Shown here piece after piece: positions 21,070 through 32,044 of a DNA stretch of 64,000 bases. How positions within the stretch are numbered: the stretch's first letter is position 1; every line of letters starts with the position of its first letter. The stretch covers positions 85,845,713-85,909,712 of the forward strand of contig CM044310.1 in assembly GCA_024291935.2 (NCBI GenBank). The letters are read 5' to 3'. The translations under genes and the position numbers were made by a program. Source of the stretch: Okapia johnstoni. Its lineage: Eukaryota; Chordata; Mammalia; Artiodactyla; Giraffidae. The notes beneath the pieces were generated by a model. It made no database searches. It worked only from the letters and a program-made list of their open reading frames with translations, and was not told the origin of the DNA.

Positions 21070-21444
21070 TTGAATGTTCTTTCATTCTGCTAATGTTCTG
21101 AGGGTGTCTGCTCCATTTCAGCTTCTGCTCGGGGCCACAGGGACAGAGTGTGAGAGAGATGTGCCTGCCTGGGAGGAATTCCGGCCTGGCCCAGGGGAGG
21201 ACATGGACGATGTGCATACACACAGCTCCATGACAGAGGCATCTGCTGGCACTGTACCTGGCACCATGGAAAGAGATGGCGGGCAGTTGTGCCTGGCCTA
21301 AATTTGGGGCCTGTATCCCTGGACAGAGGCCCTTTCTGGGGACAGCAACATGTAAAACCTTGTCTAAAGAAAAAAAAGACAAAGCTTATCTAGCCTGGGA
21401 AAAATATGGCTTCTCTTCTGCCCTGGCAAACTATGCTTCCTGCC
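21070..21444. other. Unique non-coding stretch
   Basis: No recognised repeat or gene. Confidence 0.45.
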
Positions 21445-21453
21445 TCTGTGACT

Positions 21454-21572
21454 GTTGTTTAGTCAGTCATGTCCAATTCTTTGCGACCCCATGGACCGTA
21501 GCCCGGCAGGCTCTTCTGTCCATGGGATTCTCTAGGCAAGAATACTGGAATGGGTTGTCACTTCCTCCTTCA
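21454..21572 (-). mobile_element. 5'-truncated Bov-tA SINE
   Basis: Only the A segment is present ('agtcagtcatgtccaattc' to 'gggttgtcacttcctcctt'); the tRNA head is absent. A 9-bp TSD 'tctgtgact' (21445-21453 and 21573-21581) shows it inserted in truncated form rather than being deleted later. Confidence 0.8.
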
Positions 21573-21709
21573 TCTGTGACTCTGCATGGAGGAAAATAGA
21601 CTAGAAGGATGTCTTTGTAGTTGGGTATGGGTGGCTTGGGTAGGTGGTGTGACCTCTCTTAGCCATGGTTTCCAGGTCCAGGCAGGAGGATGGGTGATAA
21701 GAATGCAGT

Positions 21710-21870
21710 GACTGTCACTACAGTTCACCTGTGTCTGGTGCTTGCTGGGTGCCCATCACTGATTCCCTGACATCAACTCATTTAGTCTCTGCAGCAACCC
21801 CATGAGATTGGCACTATCATGCAAGACCAAGCCTAGGGTGAGGCAAGTGAGTCACTCACGTAAGCTCCCA
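21710..21870 (-). repeat. MIR-type fragment
   Basis: 'ctgggtgcccatcactgat', 'catcaactcatttagtctct' and 'gcaaccccatgagattggca' fit the reverse of a MIR 3' half. Confidence 0.5.
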
Positions 21871-21914
21871 ATTTACGGAGGTATCCAAAATTCAATAATC
21901 AAGACAATATTTTA

Positions 21915-22085
21915 GGGACTTCCCTGGTGGTTCAGTGACTAAGACTCCAAGCTCTCAATGCAAGGGGCCCAGGTTGTTCAATCCCTGGTCAGGGAATTAG
22001 ATCCTACATGTTGCAAGGAAGATCAAAGATCTTGCATGCTGAAACTGAGACTCAGCACAGCCAAATAAATAAATGAATGAATGAA
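21915..22085 (+). mobile_element. CHR-type tRNA-Glu SINE (short form)
   Basis: 'gggacttccctggtggttc', 'caatccctggtcaggg' and tail 'gccaaataaataaatgaatg'. Forms an inverted pair with the next SINE. Confidence 0.9.
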
Positions 22086-22114
22086 GAAATACATATTTAA
22101 GAAGAACACATTTT

Positions 22115-22281
22115 TAAAAATTATTTATTTTTATTTATTTATTTGGCTCTGCAGGATCTTAGCTGCGGCATCTGAACTCTTAGTTGAGGCATATGGGATT
22201 CAGTTCCCTGACCAGGGTTTGAACCCAGGCTCTCCTCATTGGGAACACAGAGTCTTAGCCACTGGACTGCCAGGAAAGTCC
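22115..22281 (-). mobile_element. CHR-type tRNA-Glu SINE (short form), inverted
   Basis: 'ttatttatttatttggctc', 'gttccctgaccagggtttg' and 'ggactgccaggaaagtccc'. It lies about 30 bp from the opposite-strand copy at 21915-22085, so a transcript could fold into a hairpin of roughly 150 bp. Confidence 0.9.
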
Positions 22282-22394
22282 CCAAAGAAAATATTTTAAT
22301 GCCACTTTAAAACATCAATGCAAAAAATTTCTGAGGAACACATTATCAACATTTTAAATAACAAAACATCCTACTCTACACTTTTGTGAAAACT

Positions 22395-22500
22395 CCCTCA
22401 CTCACCTCACCTTTAATCCTGGCCCAGCATCATTCCCATTTTACAGATGAAGACACTGAGGTGCAGGGAGACTGCCTTTGCTCCTGCCTTGTAATTCAGG
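22395..22500 (-). repeat. MIR SINE fragment
   Basis: 'cattcccattttacagatga', 'agacactgaggtgcagg' and 'ttgtaattcagggcc'. Confidence 0.6.
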
Positions 22501-22533
22501 GCCTTTTAATTGAAGGGTAGTGACTAGACAGAT

Positions 22534-22750
22534 GGACTTCCCAGGTGGCTCAATGGTAAAGAATCTGCCTGCCAATTCAGGAGACGAAGGAGATGCAGGT
22601 TCGATCCCTGGGTCAGGAAGATTCCCTGGAGGAGGGCATGGCAACCCACTCCAGTATTCTTGCCTGGAGAATTCTATGGACAGAGGAGCCTGGTGGGCTA
22701 CAGACCATGGGTTGCAAAGAGTCGGACACGACTGAGTGACTTAGAGTACA
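22534..22750 (+). mobile_element. Bov-tA SINE
   Basis: 'ggacttcccaggtggctc', 'gttcgatccctgggtcagg', 'gcaaagagtcggacacg'. Ends in a short (CACG) tail to 22761. Confidence 0.9.
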
Positions 22751-22761
22751 CGCACGCACGA

Positions 22762-23357
22762 ACAGGCAGGCAGCTTCCTTCTGCTGTGAATGGTCCTCCG
22801 GGGGCCCCTGTTCATCCACCCCTCACAGGGAAACAGGAAAATAGATGGTGGATAGCAAGGAGGCTGGGGCAGCTGGGCCGTTTCTGTTGTGGTCGCTGTT
22901 ACTGTTTAACATGCGTCAGACCCCGCAGTGCACTTTGAAATCGAAATGTACCAGGAAGCATCCTGGTAAACTTAGCTCTTCAGTCTTTTGAGGAGGGGGG
23001 CACCTGGCTGTACTTCAGAGAGAAATCAGATAGAGCAAAGACAAGACCATTGTCAGTGACCCCAGATGGGAAGAAAGGGAGAATGAGACACCAAAACAGA
23101 GCCTGTGGATACTTGAAAGAGATCACCCGGGGACGGAGGAAGGATCCATACACAATAATATTTTCCCTTTTTTTAATGACTTTCACAAACATTAGTTCAT
23201 CTGTTCATGGCAAGCTAGATGCCATGATTTCCATTTTACTGCTGAGAAAATGTTAAGGGTGGAGAAGGTAGGGATTAGCTTATGATCTGTAGCCTGGCGA
23301 GTTGGGGAGACTAGGACTTAGACCCTCTGCTCCCCTTCCTGCCCTTTTTCAATACTT
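22762..23357. other. Mostly unique stretch with a weak MIR trace
   Basis: A possible reverse MIR fragment lies at about 23190-23270 ('ttccattttactgctgagaa'). Nothing else recognised. Confidence 0.4.
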
Positions 23358-23365
23358 CTGTACAG

Positions 23366-23551
23366 CAGGAGTCCCCGGGATCTAATGCCTGGTGATCTGA
23401 GGTGGAGCTGACATAATAATAAGAGAAATGAAGTTCACAATAAATGTAACATGTTTGAAACATCCCGAAGCCATCCCCCCCCAATCTGGTCTGTGGAAAA
23501 ACTGTCTTAAAGCAAACCAGTCCCTGGTGCCAAAAAGTTTGGGGACCACTG
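23366..23551 (-). mobile_element. Small non-autonomous hAT transposon
   Basis: 186 bp with inverted ends: 'caggagtcccc' at the left and 'ggggaccactg' at the right. Perfect 8-bp TSD 'ctgtacag' at 23358-23365 and 23552-23559 marks the hAT superfamily. Internal 'ggtgccaaaaagtttgggg' is the complement of the 'cctttttggcaccagggac' end of the copy at 33436-33627. Both copies share the same shortened interior. Confidence 0.85.
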
Positions 23552-23559
23552 CTGTACAG

Positions 23560-23984
23560 AGCAGCCCACTCATGACACAGAGCTTGTTTCTTTTTAACTC
23601 AGAAGCCCGGCACTAAACTCATTACATCTTTGAATTGGAAGAAAGCAGAGTTCTCTCTGCTTCCAGATCTACCCCAAACGCACCCACTTTCCTTTTACTC
23701 TGCACAGGCACGTTATTCTTTGAACTAACAATCCTGGACTTTGCATTCATAACCTGTTTCATTTCATTGAGCTTCGGTTGGGATCTCTCTCGATGTCAAT
23801 TCTATCGTTTGCTTCTGTAGTAGATGAGTATTATACAATGGTCCTAAGGAATCTGGTCTCTCTATGTCCATGGGTCTCACAACGTGATGCTGCTGCCCCT
23901 CCCATCCATTGATCTATTCCTCTCCCCTCCTGGGTCTGGGCTGTCCTTGGGGTTTGCTTTAACCTGAAGAATGTAGCAGAAGTG
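23560..23984. other. Unique non-coding stretch
   Basis: No recognised repeat or gene. Confidence 0.45.
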
Positions 23985-24480
23985 AGGTTGTATTATTTGC
24001 AACAGTCAAAAGGTGGAAACAACCCAAGTGTCCGCGGACAGAAGAATGGACGAATCAAATGTGACACACACATACAAAGAATGTTATTCAGCATGGAAAG
24101 ATAAGGGCACTCTGACACAGACCACATCAAGGATGAGGCTTGAAGACATGATGCCAAGAGAAATAAGCTAGTTACACAAAGGACAAATATTGTATGATTC
24201 CACTTCTGTGATGTTCCCAGAGTAGTCAAATTCGTAAACGCAGAGGTAGGACGGTGGTTACCAACAGCTAGGGGATGGGAAGAAAGCAGAATTAGTGTTT
24301 AATGGGTACAGAGTTTCTATTTGGAAAGGTGAAAAAGTTCTTAAAGATGGATGGTGGTGATGGTGACCCAAAAAAGTGAATGTACTTAATCTCAGTGAAT
24401 TGTGCACTTAAAAATGGTTAAAATGGCAACTTGTATGTTAAAAGTATTTTATCACAATAAAAATAATTTTTTTAAAAAAG
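23985..24480 (+). mobile_element. Old L1M 3' end
   Basis: 'aggtggaaacaacccaagtg', 'gttattcagcatggaaag', 'aggacggtggttaccaac', 'gtgcacttaaaaatggttaa' and an A-rich tail. ORF2 is too decayed to read. Confidence 0.75.
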
Positions 24481-25195
24481 TGAGAGTGGGCAAGTTTGGA
24501 GCCTAGGCCTTAAGGGGTCTTGCAGTTTCTGCCTTGGCCTTCTTAGAACGTGGCCCTAAGACCACCAAGCAAAGACCATCATCCTCAGTCTAGCCTTTGA
24601 AAGAGTGAGAGGCCACTTGGAGGGACACAAAACACCCCAATCAGCAGCCAGTGTGACTGAGGCCTTCTGGGATTTTCCAGCCCAGCTGACATGGCTGAAG
24701 CCAGACAGAACCCATGGAAGAACTGCCCAGCCAACCCACAGAACCAGGATGAATAATGGTATTGTTGTTCTAAGCCAATCTCTGTGTGTTTCCTTTTAGT
24801 TACTCTCCTCCTCTTCTCTGCTTGTTCATAGATTGAGGGAAGATGTATATTGTACTGTTTCATCCAACTCCTATTTGATATTATTATTTTTTTTAAGCAC
24901 AAAAGATTTTCCCTTTCATGATGACAACCCAGCTAGGAATTTTCATCCTATCATGTTTTAGTGATTTCTAGTGAATCAGAAAATAAAATCTGAGCCTTAG
25001 CTCTTGTATCACCCAAAAGGCTCATTGGTGTTCCATGAAGACCTGTTTACAAGCCATGGACTCTTTCTCATGAACTCTCCCCCAATCCTCTGTTAACCAA
25101 AGGTGATTTTTTTTCCTGTTCCCCCAGAAGAAAGTCAAACTCCCAGGAAATCTGTCATTTTTCCAGGTGGAATAATAACTTATCAGAGTCTTTCT
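24481..25195. other. Unique stretch, possible old LTR relic at its start
   Basis: 24481-24800 has LTR-like features ('tgttgttctaagccaat' near its end), but the match is too weak for a family call. The rest is unrecognised. Confidence 0.3.
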
Positions 25196-25199
25196 TAAC

Positions 25200-26065
25200 C
25201 AACTGAGTTAAGAATTTACAGCAATGAAACATGGACTCTTACCCCTACTGATGACAAAATAAGTGATACAAACTTTCTAGAGACAATGTAGCAATCTTGA
25301 TGAAAGGAATGAAAAATATACGTATCCTATGAGTCCCACATTTCACTTTTAGGAACTTGTCTTAAGTAAATAATTGTGGCTGTAAGTTAAGATTTAGCTA
25401 CACAGAAGTATATTATAGTACTGATTATATTAGTGAAAAATAGGAAACAACCTCCATTTCCAATAAGAGGAGATTTATCAAATATTTTTAATATAGCCAT
25501 AGAAAAGAATGTTATGCAGCTGTTAAAATTTTTTTGTAGAAGATTACTCGATGATATGGGGCTTCGCTGGTGGCTCAGATGGTAAAGAATCGACCTGCAA
25601 TGTTGCAGACCTGGGTTTGATCCCTGGGTCAGGAAGATCCCCTGGAGGAGGGCACGGCAACCCACTCCAGTATTCTTGCCTGGAGAATCCCCATGGGCAG
25701 AGGAGCCCGGCGGGCTACAGTCCATGGGATCGCAAAGAGTTGGACAAGAATGAATGACTAAGCACAGCATGCAATGATATAAAAAGATGCTCAAAATCTG
25801 TTGCAAACCAATATTCAATAACCAATTGAGTGTGATTTTGCTTTTATGAAAAATGTATTTATGTAAAACATGTTATAATGCAGTTGTGTATAAAATGTAC
25901 AGAAAGAGTTATACCAAAATGTTAACAATGGTTACCTCTGGGAAGTAGAACTAAGATTGATTTTGAGTTTTTTTTTTCCCAGCTTGTCTATGTATTTTAA
26001 ATAGTTCCCAAATATTCTACACTCAGTGGTTAATTGTTTTTGTTTTAGGATGTAACACAATAGAA
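25200..26065 (+). mobile_element. Old L1 3' end split by a Bov-tA
   Basis: 'gaaacaacctccatttccaa', 'aatgttatgcagctgttaaa', and after the SINE 'gttaacaatggttacctctg'. L1ME-like. Confidence 0.6.
25558..25773 (+). mobile_element. Bov-tA SINE inside L1
   Basis: Head 'ggcttcgctggtggctcag' through 'ctaagcacagcatgca'. TSD 'atgatat' at 25551-25557 and 25774-25780. Confidence 0.9.
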
Positions 26066-26170
26066 GAAGTGGTGATATTTATTTAAAAATAGTCTTCAAA
26101 CAAAATATGTATTAATTACAGAAGAGAAGTTGGAGAAACATTGTCTTCCTTCCCTTGCTGAATCTTTTTT

Positions 26171-26495
26171 TAAAGAAACTTAAAATAATTTTATATATTT
26201 ATTTATTTATCTTTGGGTATGCTGGGTGTTCATTGCTTTTCTCTAGTTGCAGCAAGTAGGGGCTACTCTCTAGTTACAGTGCACGGGCTTCTCTTTGCAG
26301 TGGCTTCGCTTGTTGTGGGGCACAGACTCTAGGGTGTGAGGGCTTCAGTAGTTGCAACTCTCAGCTCTAGAACACAGACTCAGTAATTGTGCTTAGTTGC
26401 CCTGCAGCTTGTGGGATCTTCCCAGACCAGGGATTGAACCCATGTCCCCTGCGTTGGCAGGTGGATTCTTTACCACTGAGCCACTAAGCAAGCCC
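26171..26495 (-). mobile_element. CHR-type tRNA-Glu SINE (long form)
   Basis: 'tttatttatttatctttggg', 'ggctactctctagttacag', 'accagggattgaaccca' and 'gagccactaagcaagccc'. Confidence 0.9.
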
Positions 26496-26499
26496 TCAC

Positions 26500-28114
26500 T
26501 GAGTATCTTTTTAACGCATGATTTGGAAGTAGTGAAGCCGGGTGTCCATGTCTCCACCATGAAGCAGAAGAGTGAGATGTGAGGACCTGGTCAGTATCAC
26601 TAAGGGACATCTATCCACTCAGCTTCCCACAGATCCTTATTTAGGGAGCATAGCTCAAAAAACCTAAATGTGGTCTCCACCTGGCTAGCCCAAGGCAACT
26701 GGATTAACACAGTGGCTGGTGGAAACAGACTTCTTGGATCAAAATCCTGGCTTGGACTGCTACCAGCTTTGGGATCTTAGAAAGGAAACAGAGACTTCAG
26801 CCTTTTGTTTACATGAAGCGGGGTCAGCTGCCATCTTGCCAGTACTGGCCTATCAGCTGGTCAGAGTTGAAGTCAGAAACTCCCTGAGTACCTACGATGG
26901 AGACATTTTTCCCAGAAGAAAGCCCTGGAAGTAATTTTAAAATATTCAGGTCCCAGGATTGCTTCCTGGGGCCGTGAGTGGTTCACCACCTGCTGCTCAC
27001 TGGAGCCTTGCGTTGGCTTTCTGGGTGCTCCCATGGTGAGGAAGGACGGTGCCATGGGAACAGCCCCATTCAGCTTGGACTCGGTGTTCCTGAGTCTGGT
27101 GTCAGCTGCTGAAACCCCAAATGGCTTCCCAAGGGTTCGAGGCATAGAGAAATAGCCTGTCTGTGCCCCACATGGAGAGGCCAGAAGGAAAGACAAATGT
27201 TCTAAACTCTCAGCCACCCGGCCTCCTGTTCTTGCTATTTCCCTAACATATGCTAACATATGCTTTCCTCCAGAACTTCAAAAACCTGCTTTTAGCAGCA
27301 ATGAAAATAGGACCATGCATCCAATTCAACTCTGAGCTTCAGAGTTTCCTCTAATACCATTACCTCATGTACAGAAGAAAATGTAAATCTGAAATATGCT
27401 GGTGATTATAACCTTTCTTCCTGACAGACATTGTAATATAAATGCACATAAATTGAATTTCTTCTTTAAAGAAATTTGAATACCTTTGGAGCATTTTAGC
27501 AAATCATCTGCAGTCCTCACAGCACTACATCAATGATCTATGGAAAAGTGATCTGTCTGTAGCATGACTTCTGCAAAAGAAGGATGGAGCAGGGCCGGGA
27601 CATGCCAAGAAAAATAGGACCCACCTTATTGATATTCAAAATTTATTTTATTAAACTTGCACAAAAGACAGAGACGTAGGGAGCGGGTGCTACCAGGGAA
27701 GGGGATTCAAGTATTAACTCCCAATGTCCTGCTCACCATCATCTGTCTGCCAAAACTAGGGAGAAAATGAAGAAGGAAAGGGAATGACAGGTTTTTGGTT
27801 TTCCTTCATTTTGACTCTGCCCACTGGGGCTGTGTTTGGAGGCCCCGTGTTAACTATTAAATCAGAAATAGAGTGAAATGTGGCTGTGGGAAGCTGTGTG
27901 CAGCAGATAAGAGTTCTTGGGCCCAGATGTCTCTCCGGGATGGATGGAGAAGGGAGGTCAGAACAGTGTGTGTTCACCAGCTTGTGCTTGGATGAGAACA
28001 TGCCCACTCAGAGCTCTCGTCCCTCCCAGGGGCTAAGGACAGGGCTTCCAGAGTCTTGATTGCTGATTGTCGCTGCTAAGCTGATAAGACTTGAAAAAAC
28101 ATCATAAGAAAAAG
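26500..28114. other. Long repeat-poor block
   Basis: A weak MIR trace at about 26705-26790 ('caaaatcctggcttgg') is the only repeat seen. 27300-27560 is AT-rich and repeat-free. No exon recognised. Confidence 0.4.
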
Positions 28115-28240
28115 TACGTTTCAGTTCAAGTCTTAGCTTTATAGGTTCTTGTTTGCATGACCTTGAATACAGTACAATCTGGGTCACAGTTTCCCCTCTG
28201 TGTAGAATGGATCCTCCTGTGATTGTTATAAAGATCAGCT
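28115..28240 (+). repeat. MIR SINE (degenerate)
   Basis: 'tcaagtcttagcttt', 'tgcatgaccttgaatacag', 'gtcacagtttcccctctg' and 'gattgttataaagatcag' follow MIR order. Confidence 0.5.
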
Positions 28241-28984
28241 GATTTTTGTATTTAAATCACCAAGTTTCTTTCATATGGAAATTTCTTATTTTGAATAAGA
28301 AAACAGAAATTGTTACTTAAGGAAAGAAAGTGCACCAGCTTTCAACACTTGGCTCCCACAGCTTGAACCCTGGTCCTGTGCCCAGGTCCATTTTTCAGCT
28401 CTGAGTTGGCATTTGAAAGTGACCAGTGGACTGGGCCCTTTGGATCTGGGCCCAGTGGGTGCCCGAGAACTCTAAGGCTGTGGTTTGGGGCTTGGCCTTG
28501 GCTTGGCTTGGAGTTTCCACTGTCTAGAAACCTCGAGATGGTAGGAAAGGAGCTGGTGGATTTTGGCCAGAAGGAATTTTCGAGTTAGGAATGTCGCTTA
28601 GGAGCCCTTCAGCCATAAATGCTGGGACATTAACAGAGGATATTGTCCTCTGAGAGTAAATGTGGTCTGTGTTCCCCAGAGTGATCCACCAACAATAATG
28701 AATTATGGGTACGTGTACTTCCACCATCACCTCCTAGGTCCAGGGGCCCATAACTACACTTTCCTTCAGTCAAGAAGCCAGCTGAGGCCACAGGATCCTT
28801 TGGGCTACCTGGAGGAGGCATCTGGAAGTGCCTTGCTTGGTCTGCTGGCCCTAAGATGGGTCAGGCTCCTGGGATGCTCTTTCTTAATCTATCAGATCAC
28901 ACATCCCCCTGACAAAACAAAGCCCACCAGTGCCTGACCAGTGACAGGACTACTATGACAGGACAGTCTGGAGGAAGGTGGGTG
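28241..28984. other. Unique non-coding stretch
   Basis: No recognised repeat or gene. Confidence 0.45.
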
Positions 28985-29105
28985 ATTCAGAGCCCGACCT
29001 CGTACTACAGATTGCCCAGTTTGGAATCCTGACTCCCACTCTAGGAGCTTCGGGCAAGTGACTTCCCTTCTCTGTACCTCAATTTACTCATCAGCAAAAT
29101 GGAAA
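28985..29105 (+). repeat. MIR SINE
   Basis: 'tttggaatcctgactcccac', 'cttcgggcaagtgacttccc', 'tacctcaatttactcatcag' and 'caaaatggaaatgatg'. Confidence 0.65.
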
Positions 29106-29192
29106 TGATGCTATGAGACCAAACCACAGGAAACTGCCATCTAGATAGATCAGAAACAGTCAATGGCAATTTCATATGATTCATCCTAATAG

Positions 29193-29470
29193 CAGAGAAG
29201 GCAATGGAACCCCACTCCAGTACTCTTGCCTGGAAAATCCCATGGACGGAGGAGCCTGGTAGGCTACAGTCCATGGGGTCGCTAAGAGTCGGACACGACT
29301 GAACGACTTCACTTTCACTTTTCACTTTCATGCATTGGAGAAGGAAATGGCAACCCACTCCAGTGTTCTTGCCTGGAGAATCCCAGGGACGGCGGAGCCT
29401 GGTGGGCTGCCGTCTATGGGGTCGCACAGAGTCGGACACGACTGAAGCGACTTAGCAGCAGTAGCAGCAG
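29193..29470 (+). mobile_element. BOV-A2 SINE (headless dimer), young
   Basis: Two A segments in tandem without a tRNA head: first from 'gagaaggcaatgg', second from 'gagaaggaaatggcaac', joined by 'cactttcacttttcacttt'. Perfect 11-bp TSD 'catcctaatag' at 29182-29192 and 29471-29481. Closely resembles the copy at 36941-37219. Confidence 0.92.
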
Positions 29471-29481
29471 CATCCTAATAG

Positions 29482-30158
29482 TATATACTAGTGGAGTCAT
29501 CAGAAATTCACAAGCAGAAAAAGCGTGCAAAGTATGTGGTAAGAGCACAGTAGTGCCCTTGACCTGAACACTTAACAGGGCAGCCCTGTACACTGGCCGG
29601 CTCCTGACAAATGCATTCATTCAGCGGACACTAGGGGAAGGCAAAATTTACTTCCAGTTGGGGCTATATTTGCTTTTATTTTCCATGAATTTTGATCTTG
29701 TGATTTTTGTTTGAAAAAAGCCAACAGCAGCAACTACAAAGCACATGGGACCGGGGCTGCGTGTCAGGCAAACAGAGCTACTGCCGGCCACGGTCTGCCC
29801 CCTCTGACAGCGCTTGTTGCAATCACATAATTACTTGTTAGTCTGAACTGTACTGATTTATGGAGGATCAATCTTTCTGCTGGTCTCCATTCCGCAGGGT
29901 TCCATGCCAGGAGCTTGTCAGAGAAGCTCATTTTACTAGAAGAGAGAAAACAAACAGTGAGACAGTGAGTGTGCCCTTGCAGATGTGGAGCTCAGAGAAC
30001 TAAGTTCTGTCCTCCCCTTCCAGTACCTTTTATTATTTAAGGGCCACCCTGCCACACATGTGGAGACAGTACCTTGAGAACAAGCCCAACTCTGGCCTAG
30101 GTCAACTGACTTCTCCCCTGGCCCCTCCTTACCTGGAATCCATAAAGGATGTGAAGCT
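29482..30158. other. Unique non-coding stretch
   Basis: No recognised repeat. 29690-29960 is repeat-free with 'cataattacttgtta' and could be conserved non-coding DNA. Confidence 0.4.
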
Positions 30159-30174
30159 TAAAAAGCTGAGCTAT

Positions 30175-30410
30175 GGGGCTTCCTTGGAGGTCTGGTGGTT
30201 AAGACTCGGCCTGCCAGTGCAGGAGACATGGGTTCAATCCCCGGTCTGGGAAGATCCCACACATGCTGTGGGGCAACTAAGCCCGGGTGCCACAACTGCT
30301 GAAGCCCACGTGCTCTAGAGCCCATGCTCTGCGTTAAGCCCCCACAATCAGAAGCCCGTGCACTGCAACGAAGACCCAGGACAGCCTAAATAAATAAAAA
30401 AAAATTTTTT
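30175..30410 (+). mobile_element. CHR-type tRNA-Glu SINE
   Basis: 'ggggcttccttggaggtctg', 'ttcaatccccggtctggg', 'cccacgtgctctagagccc' and an A-rich tail. Flanked by an imperfect repeat, 'aaaaagctgagct' and 'taagaagctgcagct'. Confidence 0.9.
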
Positions 30411-30544
30411 TAAGAAGCTGCAGCTTCTCAGATCTATTCATTTAGAGACCCAGGGAAGAGTTTAATATGGGGCATTTGTAAAACCCTTAACTTTAGGGGT
30501 ACAGGTAGGTTCCAGTGGGGAATGGTGAGGGGCAGCCAGTCGCA

Positions 30545-30775
30545 AGGAGGCTGAGAACATGAGCTCTGAAGTCAGACAACTGAAAGGCAAATCCAGGCTC
30601 CAGGCCTTCCTAGCTATGTGGTCCTGGGCCAGTCAGTTAACCTTGCCAAGCTTCAGTTTTCCCATCTGTAAAATGACACTTCCTCACCGAGCTAGTGTCC
30701 TGTGAAAAGAGTTGAGGTGTGTGAAGCAGTAGGCATAATGCACTGTATATAGTTAATGCTCAATAAATGCTGGTG
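30545..30775 (+). repeat. MIR SINE, nearly complete
   Basis: 'gagctctgaagtcagacaac', 'agctatgtggtcctgggcca', 'cccatctgtaaaatgacact' and 'ttaatgctcaataaatgctg'. Confidence 0.8.
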
Positions 30776-30944
30776 AATACAGAAAGGTCACAGTGCTGCA
30801 GTAAGAGTTTTCAGTGTCTTCTTTGGTACTTCTGCCATTCTCAAGGGCGAACTCTGGGAAACAGGGCACATTAGTTCTCTTCTGTATCTAGCACAATGTC
30901 TTGTATCTGTGGGGCATCTAAAAATGAAGGTTAATTATGAAAGG

Positions 30945-31035
30945 AAGGCATTGGGAGCTGGAATATCTGCTTTCTGGTCCCAGCTCTGTGACCTTGGTAT
31001 GGGTCCTATCTCCTCTCTGGGACTCAGGTTTCTCT
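30945..31035 (+). repeat. MIR fragment
   Basis: 'tctggtcccagctctgtgac', 'ccttggtatgggtcc' and 'ctctctgggactcagg'. Confidence 0.5.
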
Positions 31036-31039
31036 CCTA

Positions 31040-31742
31040 GACTGGAACCAGCATTTCTCAAAGTTTGCCCTGAGATTCTAAGAATATTATCATGTTATAT
31101 AGATCAGTGGGAAAAAGAAGAGGAGAGATGGGCTCTGTGGTCAAGTTCATTTAGGAAAGGTTGAGAAGAACCATCAGACCAATTTCCCTTACAGGACTTC
31201 TCAGAGCCGTTGTGGATTCAGCATTTCTGGGATCTCTCTGACCTTGGAGGCCCACTTCCCTGAAATCTTGCTATACCCGGATGTGATTTACAAGGGTGAC
31301 CCAAGAGAAGTTAAATCTGTTTTGCTGAACTCATTTCTGAGTCTCCTAAGAGCTTAGGAAGTCACAGGGTTGTCAGGCGTTCTCCAGGACTGGGAGAGCC
31401 CCTGGCAGAAATAGTGGCTTCCTTCCCTTAGTGGTCTTTGCAAGCTTCTCCGGGACTGGGATGGGCCTGGGGAATCTCTGGGCTCTTCAACTCAAGGTCT
31501 GAACACAGACGTCCATGCTCAGGATAATGATAGTGACTTTGAGTGCCTGGAAAGTTGTGCCAAGGAATGTGTTTGGCTTATCAGAAAGGCCACCTCACTT
31601 TAGCCCAGAGGGGAAACTTCTCTGGGAAACTAATGTCCATGATTTCCCTGAGACTTTGCTAAAGATGAGGGGTGACTAGAAATGTCCACCCCACGGTGAA
31701 GGCCAGCAGACTAGAGCAGGACGGAGATGAGAAAAGGAGCTG
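31040..31742. other. Unique non-coding stretch
   Basis: The first 120 bp ('gcatttctcaaagtttgccc') is faintly MER5-like; otherwise nothing recognised. Confidence 0.4.
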
Positions 31743-31752
31743 GTTTTCCCAA

Positions 31753-31969
31753 ACTGTGGCTGTTTAGTTGCTAAGTCATGTCCGACTCTTTTGCAACTCC
31801 ATGGATTGTAGTCCGCCACGCTCCTCTGTCCATTGGGATTTTTCCAGGCAAGAATACTGGAGTGGGTTGCCATTTCCTTCTCCAGAGGATCTTCCCCACC
31901 CAGGGATCGAACTCACATTTGCTGCATTGGCAGGCAGATTCTTTACCACTGAGCCACCGGGGAAGCCCT
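31753..31969 (-). mobile_element. Bov-tA SINE
   Basis: 'gctaagtcatgtccgactc', 'ccaggcaagaatactggag', 'gagccaccggggaagccc'. TSD 'gttttcccaa' at 31743-31752 and 31970-31979. Confidence 0.92.
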
Positions 31970-32044
31970 GTTTTCCCAACAGGGTGAGGATATTTACCAA
32001 GGGAGTTGCTTTTACTTTTTTTTTTTTTTGCTTTTACTTTCTTA

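Noticed and set aside
23366..23551. TSD-flanked unit as an insertion sequence of bacterial origin
   Set aside because: The ends and 8-bp TSD fit mammalian hAT elements, and a second copy occurs in the same window.
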